DNA of 64,000 nt, taken from assembly GCA_009760855.2 (NCBI GenBank), contig WPIO01000031.1:2084001-2148000 (forward strand). Reading direction: 5' to 3'. The stretch is from Cristatella mucedo. Taxonomy: Eukaryota; Bryozoa; Phylactolaemata; Cristatellidae. A program made the translations under genes and the position numbers. The notes below the pieces were generated by a model. That model was given only the letters and a program-made list of their open reading frames with translations, was not told the origin of the DNA and did not search any database. This document shows positions 42,201 to 54,982 of this stretch, in pieces; positions within the stretch are counted from its first letter, which is position 1; each line of letters starts with the position of its first letter.

Positions 42201-45200
42201 CATTACAGCCTGCGATTACAAATAGCAGTAAGAGAACAGACATTTTACATTGAGCAGTTCCAGCTCTTATGGTAAACTTTGAGATCTGAAGCCTGTAACA
42301 TATTGTGCTTGAAGTGTCCATGCACGAGCGTGCACACAAAGGCACTTATGCACAAATACTTACGAACACATGCTAACAGGACTTACCGGTGAGGGATCTG
42401 TCTGCTGGTCGGGTTGTTTCCCTTTCAATGCGTATAGCACTTCTTCTCGTAATTCCTTATCAAAAGGCTCCAGGAGCTCGTGCAAATTCTGATACTGCCA
42501 CTGGTGCTTGCTGAATTCCAAGTGCACGAGGTCAATACGGCAACTTTGTTTACCAATTGCAGAGATAATAGAATCACGCATAATCTACATCAAGATGACG
42601 GGCCAAGATAGAGTGTGAAGGCAATATAGTAAAATTCGGCAGGACACATACGAAAAAGTAGTCTAGAAAGAATAAATTAAGCCTTAAGTAAAAGTAGCAT
42701 CTTCAGGTAGTTGTGCCCTACCTGCATCTTAATTCGGGAGTGTTTTGTCTGCTATGCTTCATCGAGGCCTGCCAAACTATTGTAACTACTTGAACTAGTA
42801 GCACTTGCTCTAACATAGGCCTTCTTTAAGAGGAAGTGAAAGTGCAGTTGGAGGTCTGTAACTACAGCAGGCTGCATAAATTATCTGAGAATATCATATT
42901 TCCTATTTCTCCAATTACAAGTGCCCGCAGAGAAGGCCGAGTGATTAGCTGAACTTCTAAATTAACATCAGAAGCAGGCATCAGAATATGTACATAACGA
43001 TTGCAGATCAAGTACCGTTGCCCCGGGTCTTGCCCAGGGTTTAGGAGCTTGCTCTTTACTACTTAATGGCTCACTAGGTAAGGCGGTTGCTTTTCACGAC
43101 CTCGGCCCCGAGGTCGTGGGTTCGAATCCTGTGATGGGCGATCCTTTATCGCCGCTGCAAGCGGTGGTGATAGCCGTCAAGGCTCTTCTGTCGCTATACA
43201 AAAAGAGGCTGTTAAATCAGCTTGTATTTATTTATTTACTTGGATCACGGGTTCAATTCAGCACTCGCGAGATCTTTTATTGATCTCTTTAAGCAGAAGT
43301 TGAATCAACTAACATTAAACTTTAATTTTACCCCGGTTCCGAAAAAAGGCCTGATCATTTTCAGAACATAGCCGATAGAAATTATATAAGTACACTAACA
43401 AAACTAGTCATTAAATCAATGTTGCTAGCGCTCATAGCGTGAGCATGTGCTGCTTTTGTTTTCTATCTGCAAAATCAGCATTATAAAGTAAAATTTTACG
43501 AATGAGTTACCCATGACCATAAGTTGACTAAGAAAATGCGATTACTATGATATTATAGATTGCCTGCCGATGCTCAGCGAATTGAGTCGAGAAAAGAAAC
43601 AGCAGCAGTCCTTGAGGATAACTCAAACATTCAAAATTATTCACTTTGACAGGGCATTAGCTGAAAAAACAAGTATATACCTGTACCTATATGCCTATAT
43701 GAAAATCTAAAAACGTACGAATGCTCACATTGGCTGCTAGGGAGAACGGATAGACACATTTCAACATATGAATAAATTATTGTGCGCGATCAGTATGAGT
43801 GATAACATTGGTATTGTAAACAGTCTTCTTTCATCCGTATGACATCGACTGCTTCAGACCAGAGTCAGCAGAACAAAAACATGGTCTCAAGGAACATGGT
43901 CTTATCTGTTCGATTCCAGTTTGGAATTCGTACGTCTAAGACAAAACTAAGTGCAAAAAGACCGTGTAAATGCCATTGCAGGGGAAGATGTTGACATAAT
44001 GTTAGTGCATGCAATAAGGTTGAGTATTTTTACCAACATAGTAGCAAGCTGGTCATAATTAGACACGAGGTAAAATAACTAGCACCACTGAAGGCAGTAG
44101 ATACCAACACACTTGTTGATATCGTAGCGACCCTGGAACAACAAATGTAACATATATTACCGAAACTTCATCTGGTGACCAGTCGAAAGACATGGCTAGC
44201 AAGTCGTGCACGTAAGCACCCACAGCATCACAAACATCACCCGGTGAAGTGTCTGACCACTTTCGATATGGGTGCTCAGTAATGTAATCCTTGAATAGTG
44301 GCAGTTCACCTACAACTGATATGCAAGGGAACATGCAACCAGCAGTCCAATACAAAAATGGTCGAAAACACTCGTGGTAGTTGGAATACATGAAACCAGA
44401 CTATAAGATGCCCCTGGATAACATCAGGAGCATGCCTAAAGCCGAAAGTTTAACTTGGCCTATTTTTTTTAAATAATCAACTTTAAACTGAAAGGTATCA
44501 ACAATTTGAGCTTGAAGCGCCACTCGGCCGAATAGTTCCCAAAAAAGGAATATTTCGGAATCATATATAAGCAGATTAATGGTCCATTTCATGTCGTTTC
44601 GACAAAAATTTGTTTGATTCTTGAAGGAGATACAAAATAATAACTCTGGGTTAGCAACTCTGGCTGCAACGAATATACCATAGAATGCATTGGAACAGAT
44701 AAAAATAGGGAGGGACACATATTAGAGTATATTAAATAGCTGAAGCACCACACCATCGTGGAATCACCTTTGGCCATAGCCTCTCCAGCTTTTTATCTAT
44801 AAAATCGCTTGCTGCCTCTCGGATGTCATGTTCGTTCCATCGTATGTCCTATACAAAATATTAGTAGCCAGCATGTTACGGTCCAACAAGTTAAAAATAC
44901 CTTTCATATCTGCAGCCATATTCTTGATCTCGTTATCACTATGGAGGTCTCCAAACTGAACCCGACAGATCATCTCTGATCATTGTTCAGTCTCGCTTAC
45001 TGTACCTGTTTAGTTGTAAGTGCAGGGTAACATCTAATTCGTCTAGCGACGCTCACTTGAAATCTGTGAGGCAGGCGTATCTGATCTGCACCCAGACTCG
45101 GTCGAAAGATTCAGTACCCTCACGGATGCAGTGAAAATGAAACTGGAGTGTAAGATTGATAAGCTGCTCCTGTACATCCTGTACGTATAAAGTATGGCAA

Positions 45201-48200
45201 ATTATTTTCAATTTTCCGAAACTTCATACGATTTGTGTTAAGCGAAGACCTACATTTTGCTTTATCAAGTCTGGGCCTATCGATGACCTAGCCGATTTCC
45301 ACGACTTCGTCCACATCTGCAACCAAAATTTTAGAAAAGACAAAGCTTTTGATACTATAAATCAATGAGTCCTTCTTGAGCACCTCTCATATCGCCTGGG
45401 CATCACTGGCACTGCATTGCAAACGTTTAGATCCTATCTCAAAGGTGGGAGACTCCAGAGTATTGATGTGAATGGACTAAGATCGTCCGAGAAACCTCTG
45501 AAATATGGCGTACCTAAGAGCTCGGTGCTCGGTCTTGTTCTTTTAACGGTCTATACCCTCCCTCTTGCCGATGTGATTGCTAAGCACAATCTAGGCTTTC
45601 ATTTATACGCAGATGAAACTCAGTTGTACCTTTGCTTTGATCCCTCCCAGCTCTCCAGCACGTCGAACTCTATCAACTCCCTGTCTGCACGTATTGACGA
45701 CATCTGCATATGGATAGCAGCAAACTTTCTTAAATTGAATGATGGCAAAACCATCTTACTATTTACGGAAAAACCAAACGTGATACAGAAATTGGAAAGG
45801 CTAATGCTCGCAATCGGCTCTGCCACCATATCTCCTTTGGAATCCAGGCGATATCTAAGTGTCATGTTCCAAAGTGACCCCTCAAGAACAGCTCCATAGT
45901 CAAGTCTGCCTACTTTCAGCTACATAACATTGCTAAAATCAGGCTTGCTTAAACAGGGATACCAGACCTATATTGGCCCATGCATTAGTGACCTCCCGTC
46001 TTGACGTCTGTAACTCAATGCTTGCCAGTCTACCGTCCTGTGCGATCAGGCACCGACAGCTAGCGCACCGCTCTGCAGCTAGGCTTGTCTGTCGTGAGCG
46101 CCGCAGTTGTCACATCTCCCCACTTCTGGCTGACCTGCACTGGCTCCCAGTCAAGAAACACATCGACTTCAATGTTTTGCCACTCACTTTCAAGTCTCAT
46201 CATTCTTTGGCCCCAGCCTACCTATCAAATCTACCCCATCACCAGGCTAAGCATCGTACCAGCTTTTCGGAATCTAATTGTTTACCTATACCTCATAAAA
46301 CCTCGAATCAATTGGAGACCATGCCTTTAGTATGCATGCTCCCAAAGCCTGGAGCTCACTCCCAACTTGTATCACGACACCTCCTGACTCGATCATATTA
46401 AAAACGAATTTAAAATCGCAACAATTTATCACAGCATTGAGTGGGTCCCTGTGATTCGACCTCAATATGCTTATGCAAGCTGACACTGTGCATGCTGCCC
46501 CTAACAATACTTACATGCTGACTCTGTGCATGTCACTCCTAACCATGTTTTTCTTATTGTTTATTGAGCACGCAACTACTAACCATTTAATCGTGCTTCC
46601 TTTCCAGCAAATTTAAAGTGCCGAGAAAGAGATTGAGTTCTCTGGAGGTGCTACATCAAATGTATTATTATAAGGGCTTTTTTATTCACTCGAAAACTAA
46701 AATACTGCCAGTGAGACCCTAAACAAATTTTCAAGATGGTGATACATTTGCTTGCCGACTCTGACCGGTCTCACTCTCGGGATGTTAAGGGTTTGACCAA
46801 CATGTTTTCTTACCGTTTCACAGCAATTGCACACATTCGTGTATCCACAAAGCCTCCCCAGACTAAAGTAATGGATGGTTTGAAACCTGTGACCTTCCTG
46901 TGATATGGCTTTCTTAATATACCCCTGAAAAAGAGCTCGACTCCTGCAGACCCCATACCATACCCTCCTTGGTCTTAACTGGCAGAAATCACTGCACAGC
47001 CATAACTGAGACTTTTAATGCTTCTCTAGAAACGCGGTTGTACCCAAGTCCTTCGAATCAGCCAACAATAGACAGATACTTTTAAAAGCTTGTATTAGAT
47101 TCAGAGGTCCTAGCTAATCATCACTCAGTTTTGCTTCTTCGTTTTTCAAAGATTCACAAAAATAATTGTAGCTAAGCTTATAGTTTACAGCTTATAGCTT
47201 ATTTTAAAAAAGAATAATTTGTAAGAAGAATTTCAGTTCGAATGTAAGTGACACCACTTTGTTGAAACTGCTCTCCTCCGTGTAACCAATGACATCCTAC
47301 GCAGCAACAATGATGGAATATCATTCCGTTTGCTCTAATTGAGCTATCTACTACACTACTGATCTCAATATCCTACATGAACGATTTAGAATGATCGGTC
47401 TGGCTCACGAGGCGTTGCCGTGGTTAAAATCGTACTTGTCCGATCGCTCTCAATCCCTGTCCCTAAGTGTCAGGTCATATGCATCAGACCGGTCACAATA
47501 AGAGTCCCACTGGGACATGTCTTCGATCCGTAGCTGTTCTGTGTTTTAATCGAACCTCCAGAAAAAGTGATTCAGACTCGTGTAACCGACTACAACTTGT
47601 ATGCTGACGATACTCAGCAGTATTTCTTTTTAACCGTCGGAACTGATCAATTGAATGGTTGCCCTGCACGTTTTATCCTGGATGTCGGCTAATTTCCTTA
47701 AACTTAATGACGATAGAACGGAACTACTACTCTTAGAACAACCCTTACGTGTGGCGGGACTTGATGACTTTGCTCTTCTAATAGGTGATGCTGCTGTGAG
47801 ACTATCATCACGTGCTCGAAATTCCGGTGTCGCCTTTGACAAGCTGCCTAAACTTTGAAAGTTTTAGGAAGACTGCTTCCACAGCTAGCTATCACATGTG
47901 ATCCCTAGCTAAGATAGGACTACTTAACTTGCTCCTAAAGCCTGGAACTCCCTCCCGACTTGCGTCAGAATATCCCCTGACCTGACCACATTTAAAAGGA
48001 ACTTAAAAACACATCTATGTAGGACAGCATTTAGTGGGTCCCTGTGATTCGTCCTACATGTGCATGCTGATACTGTGCATGCTGCCACTAACCACACTTG
48101 CCATGCTGACCCTGTGCATGTCACCCCTAACCATGTTGTTCATGTTTATCAAGCATAATATCACTCACCATTCAATCGCGTTTCCCTTTGCAGCAAATGT

Positions 48201-50062
48201 AAAGGGCCTAGAAAGAGATTAAGTTCTCTGAGGGTGCTTTATCAAGTGCATTATTATTATTATTATTATTATTAACTTGGTTGCAAAAAATTGAACTAGC
48301 TTCGTGGTTCCGTCTCGGCTAGATTATTGCAATTCCATTTAAGGTGGTTTAACAAAGAAAACCACTGGGCCAGTGAAGCTGGAGATGAATATGGCTCCAA
48401 GGCTAGTTAAAAAATATCAGAGGTTCAGCGACGTGTCTTCCTTGCTGAAGAAGCTTCGAAGGTGTCTGGTTGATCAGCCGATACAGAGTAAAGTTCGTAT
48501 GTTGACCCAAAAGGCCCTCAAAGGCTTGGCTCCCATCATTACCAGCTTAACTGTTACAGCAGTTTGTCTTTGTGGAGTTACAGACGGAGATACATTACAT
48601 TGCATAGCAGTTCTGGACTCAGCAGAAAAGAGGGCACCCTAGAATCTCAGAAGTGCACTAGTCAAGACAGGCAACAATCAAACTCTTAGATGGGGATTGG
48701 TGCAAGACTAGAAACCTTTAGTTTTCTCCCTCACATGGCAATCCAGAATACTCCACGAAAGAGGTTTAGCTGCCACCTCCGACTGGTCACAGAACTGTCA
48801 AGGAAGTTCATGCAGCCACAGCCCGACTGCTGAGCCATTTGGAAAAAAGAAATGCCGAGCTAGCTAATGCAACTCACTTATTTTCTCATGCCTGAGAAAA
48901 GAATTGCTAAAGCACTTTGCTACGATCCCCTCTGAAGACGGCAAAGAATTTCTTTGCTCTTTGTGAAATTCGAACTTCCCATTTAGTAGACCACCGCCTA
49001 CAGCTCCAGTGATTGCTGAGAAGCAGTGCCATGTGGGCTCGGTCTAGGCTTAGTCTAAAACTTTACAAATTAAGTTTCATAGCTCCTTAAAATGAAGAAA
49101 AATAACCTAATCCAATGCCGAGCTGGTTTGGTGCAGCGGATAAGGTGCTCGCCCCGACCAAGGTCTGGCTAAGGTCGTGGGCTCGAGCCCTGAGGCATTA
49201 GTGAAGCACCTGAATAGAGATTAAGTTCTCTTGGGGCGCTATATAAATGAACTATAGAGATCGTACATGCTATGAAGGCTCACATACTCGTCAAAATGTT
49301 ATGAAGATATTGAATTTAGAATATGCAGCAACATCTTTCTCTGCAACTTCCGGTACCAGCTACTGTTGGCTAAGGATTACACGAAACAAAACCACGGATA
49401 TGCTATGCAATTTGAGATACTGACAACCTCGAATCTTTTGGATAGTAAGAAGGCTGCCACAAATTAATGCATTTGCGACTTTGCAAGGTCATAGTACAAG
49501 AATATTGCAATATATGTTCAATGGGCTTGCACAAAGCGAAGGCCAGTCTTCAGTAAAACTCACTGCCGACGGAAAGGCCAGCAAATAGGCTAACCTCTGG
49601 CACGTGAAATAACACTGCAGAGGGTGAGGAAAGGCATCAATAATGAGGAAAGATATGTCCAGAGAAGGATAATGTACTTCAGACGGCACGGTCTCTGCTG
49701 CTGCGTGGCAGTGACTTGCTTGCTGCAGTATGGCCAGGCTGCAACCTACCAGCTGCAGCCACCACAAAAGGTGAACATCACCACAAGACCACTGGCTAGC
49801 CGAACAAGCCGGCTACATTGCTCGTCTGTTAGGCACATTAAAGGCAGCTAGCTAATAGAGTTTCTAGCTAGCTATAGACAGGAAGAATGGTACCCAGAGG
49901 CTTTGCCTACCATTCATGTAGGCTAGCAGGGCATTGGTAGTGAAAACACCAAAAGGCCTACCACTTGAAAAAGTGTACTATGGCAGAAGAAGGTACGAAG
50001 CTCAAGCTAACCATGCACTAGCGACATGAGCTATGTGGCATTTGCGATGTCACACGGGATTA

Positions 50063-50127
<65 letters not shown>

Positions 50128-53100
50128 CCACGGTCAAAGTGCATCCCGTCTAGCTCCCTTACCGGTTATATGGGTCAAGATAAGCTTAGCAAAGTGGGTT
50201 TTCTTAAATGTAGGCACATTTCCAATAGCGAGAGCTGCTCTTCTCAATGAGAATTGGCACTCACCTTTAGACATCACGCTTGCAGACTTCGTTAAGAACT
50301 CGTCCAGTTCTGCTCTGAGCATCCAGGAAAATGGAAACTTTGGCTCGAAGATTTGACCGTTCGAACTTTTACTTTTCACAGGTACAATTACCTTTCCCTG
50401 TGCTGCAATCTATAAGAGATTGATAGACAGTTAGGACAACTGAAAGATTCCTTCTGTAAAGGTCAATAACAGCCGCAAGCAGTTTAGTGTCACCGTGATG
50501 CCAACATACAATGTCACTTATTTCAGGAGCCATGCTTTTACGGAAGTCTTCACCTCGGTCAAACATAACAAGCCAGAGCTGCCTAACCCATGGATGACTC
50601 TCCTTGTTCATTAGATTAAGGTTTCTATTGGTGTCAATGTATGCAACAAGTGCAGCAAACACTGGCACAATCCTGTCCTTGATCGAGTCTTCAAAAGTTC
50701 GCCTGAAAGAAGAGATGTGAGGCTTTATGTCGTACGGGCTTGATATGCATATGCTTCCCAAAGCAAGCAAATGCAAAGTGTAATACAAGTCAATCATGTC
50801 CTAAAAAAATGACTGCTAATGAAAGTCTTTTTGTAAGTTCCTATGCCGAGCTAGTTTGGCACAGTGGTTTAGATGCTCACTTCATCCAAGGTCAAAGTAA
50901 ATGTATTTGATGGCCGAGGTCGTGGGGTCGAGCCCCATGGCATACCTAAAGCATCTTAATAGAGATTCGGTTTTCATAGGGTCCTATGCAAATAAAGCAT
51001 ATTTATTTCATTGACGACAATTGACTGGTATTGAAAGGCTGACACGCTGATAGAAGGTAAGCTATTTCCAAGCAAGAGTGCTGCCACCAGCACGCCCTCT
51101 CTATTAGCTCCCGCTGTACCTTCCCCAATGCTCCCAGTATTCTATCCATCCTTGAAAATACTTTGGAATTCTGGGTACAGTGTGCGGCTGCAAGTAAAAA
51201 GCTGAAACTAACGCAAAAGTTTAACAAGCTGTGATAAAAGACACCACGCCGAAGACCCCGTAACCCATCCTCAGGGAAGGAAGAGTCACTGCCCTGGCAA
51301 ATCTTTCCCGTGTGGAGAATGAGCAATTGGCTGGGCCGTCCTACCCTACAAGCTATGCCAAGCCTCGCAAATACCAGCCTCGAAAGCTGCTCAATTGTAG
51401 CTTTTTCAATTACAAGGCAGCCAAAGCACCTCGCTGGTTTTTGCACTGCTTGCAGCAGACAAGAGACACTTGCCTCATGACTCGAACTCACGAGCTGTGT
51501 CGTGAAGTGAGAGCACACGAACCTCACCACTATGCCACCAGGGCAGCTTTTGCATTAACCTAATAGCTCCGAGCAATGCATCTATGAAGATGGTTAGAAA
51601 GGGTAACATTGGGAAATCTCCAACAGGTTACACAAGTAATGCAAAACAAGAGGGAATTTCGACTAAGTTAACTGATACATCTTTAAAAAAAATGAAAAAC
51701 CCTCGTGCAGCTAATTCCAAATGTAATTATGTAATACCTATTTCTCCCGGTCAATTAGTACTATTTCCTAATTGCTTATGCCTCAGAGGCATAGAAAATG
51801 ACCATTTCTCTCAACAGGCTTTGCTTTTGTGGTAAGGAGTGGAATTAGCTTGAAATTAACCCATTTCTGATATGCAAGCTGACAAATTTGCATATTGTGG
51901 CCCATATATAGTCACAAATAACAGTAAACTTATCAAAAACAACAAGTCTGCAATAAAAAGACTTGCAAAACAGGCTGCTGAAAAGAGTTCAGAAATGAGC
52001 ACTTATTCTGAATTTGGGGTGACACTTCGGATCACTTTTTCGAAGAAGCCCCCAAACTAGTTTTCCTTAAACTGTCCTTGTTAACACCATTTTAGTCCAG
52101 TATATCCCGACGAAAGAGCCTGCCTTGCTCCACAGAGTGAGCTTTCATGTTTTCACAGAATTTGTAAATGTGAAGACTATGGAGTCTAAGTGACATTGTG
52201 CATTAAATATAATTATAAATAAATATAATTATAAATAAATATAATTCATTTATATAGCACCCCAAGAGAACTTAATCTCTATTCAGGCGCTTCACATATG
52301 CCTCGGGGCTCGAGCCCACGCATTTCTTTTTAGCATGGTTCAATACGAGAGCCAGAAAGAGCTGTTCATTGCTTTTAGCGCTCTCACTTACCAGAAAGCA
52401 GCAAACTAGTGCACAGAAACCGTACCAAGTTGCTTTCTCTATCATATTCAACTTCTTCGCAGATTCTTAAAAATCCTCTTACCTACTGAAACCGTGGTCT
52501 GATAAAGTCCTTATGTCCTCTAACAAGCTCCACTCCTCAAATCTAGATTTCAGATGCTCACCATTGGACTAGGTACGACAAAGGTCTCTGATTGGATGGG
52601 TCTTTCAGATGAGGTCTAAATGGTTAGGAAAACAAGCCTTCCTCAAAATATTTTTGCTCATGTCTTGACAAATTGTCCATATACATGGTAAAATGTAGTA
52701 TCTCCTGGGTGCAAGCAACCACTTAACAAGCCATGTCGATCATAAACGGCCATTGGCTGTTACTTTAGTCAGTAATTACATAATAAGTTTTTCGCCTAAG
52801 GCACATGTACAGTAACACCACTATGGATACTACTTTGCAGTGATATGTTCAACTGCCTCTCACTGATTCAGATAGCGGCACAAATGTGGAAATCTGACAT
52901 TCACACCATGCAATACTGAAGCAATACTAGGAATTTCAAAATGCAGTTGTCATGGCCACTGAAGCAATTTTGGTGTAACAATAGCTAGCTTCTATTTATT
53001 TTCTTCCTAAGGTAATTAGAGAATACACTCCGAATCCAAAAATAAAAAACTTAAAATCTCTTAGGTAGTAATTATCTGCCCAACTAAGTTCAAGAGTCAA

Positions 53101-53874
53101 CAAAACCAGGCGCAGAGTAAAGAAGGCAAAGCTAAAGCCTTCAAAAACTTTCCTTTGCTAAGTCAATGAATTAGCTCGTTTAACTAACTGGGTTGTGCAA
53201 ACACCCACACGAATATGGTGGTGTGCAGCTATCTAAAATAAGGGCAAGTGCAATATAGAATACTTGTATTACTATAATACTATATATGCATCATACAAGG
53301 TGGTGATTAGTTATTGAGTGAGAGATTTCAGCAAACTGCTCACGAACCTGAAGGTACAATGTCTATTGATGTCGTAGTGGAGATCTGCTTCACTGCACAG
53401 CCAATTTACACTGCCAGCATCGAGCGAGTCAGCCCAAACTAGTGTGGCTGCCAGATGTCTAGTGAACACTTCCTTGAATTTTGGGTCTGAAACTAAAAAA
53501 GCACAGTGTATAAGCAATTGCTTGATCGGGGTGACCCGAGCAAAGGCATTAAAGATCACATCGCAGTAACGCTGCCGTTTCAAACCGGGCTGTCGAAGAA
53601 AACAAAGCCCCACCCCGTGTCTCTCTGAAAGATTGCTATTGAAAGTATTGCCATGCCTTTTTATGGAATCCCAAAAGCCTTTTAGAAAAGTCATTCGACA
53701 CAGGGGTCTCCTAATTCAGACCTTGTCTAAACATCAGTTGGCACCCCTCCCCCTGAACCGCCTCTCAGGCGCACTACAGCAGGTCAGAGGCCCTGTACAG
53801 CTCATTGAGGTGCCACCTTGAAGAGATTGATATTGAACTCTAATAGCAGTCAAACATGTTGAAGCCCTGCGAAT

Positions 53875-53907
<33 letters not shown>

Positions 53908-54929
53908 CACTTGATAAAGCGCCCTCAAAGAACTCCATCTCTTTCTAGGCCCTTTACATTTGCAGCAAAGAGAAACATGATTGAATGGTGAGTAATAGCA
54001 TGCTTGATAAGCAGCAAGAATAATGTGGTTAGGGTTGACATGCACAGGGTCAGCGTGCAAGTGTGGTTAGTGGCAGCATGCACAGTGTCAGCATGCATAA
54101 GCACATGAGGAACGAATCATAGAGACCCACTAAATGCTGTCCTAATTAGGTGTGTTTTTAAGTTCTTTTTAAATGTGGTCAAGTCAGGGAATGTTCTGAC
54201 GAAAGTCGGGAGTGAGTTCCAGGCTTTGCGAGCATATGAACTAAATGCACGGTCTCCAAAGGATTTAAGGTTTGTACGAGGTATTGGTAAACCTTTTGGA
54301 TTCCGAAAAGTGGGTGGTACGACGCTTGGCCTGGTGTTGGAGTAGATCTGAGAGATAGGCTGGAGCCAAAGATGAAGTGACCTAAAAGTGAGCAACAAAA
54401 CCTTGAAGTCGATCCGTTGCTTGACTGGTAGCCAGTGCAGGTCGGCGAGAGGTATTGTGATGCGGCTTTAGTAAGGGACCCCGTGCAATCGCCCTCCTCT
54501 GTCCTGTTGGTAAAAGAGCCGTGCCCTGTTATTGAGAGAGCTTGCAGCACTCCACTGTCTTCTTGCCTCCTGCATCTCATTAGGTCTGGTCGGCGAAAGA
54601 ATTAACACTGATATTTGAAAAGCTCGAAGTTCAGCGCCAAAGGTGTGCAGCCAGGTGGTTCTGGTTAAAAAAAAATATTTTGCCAGACTAAGCCTATGAC
54701 CAGACTTGACCCTAAAAGCTGACTGATGCCTCTGTGGACCGAGAGCATGGACATGCAGGCTGAAGATTGCTCTTCTGAAGAAAGACTTTCTGTTAGCAGA
54801 ACGGAAAAGAAGAGTTCCCTCCTTCCGGATAGACTCACTGGAGCAAAGTGCTTCAACGAGTCTCCGGAGTTGCTCGGTGAGCCTGTGGCAGCTCGAAAGC
54901 CTGGGAGCTGCCCACCAGCAGCAATCACG

Positions 54930-54982
<53 letters not shown>

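Noticed and set aside
43085-43130. tRNA gene
   Set aside because: The A and B boxes are part of SINE-2, recur in several copies with the same non-tRNA body and (ATTT)n tail, and the cloverleaf is incomplete.
51003-51530. 175-codon minus-strand ORF
   Set aside because: It overlaps a SINE-like element with tRNA-type boxes and has no recognisable domain; the flanking gene exons do not need it.
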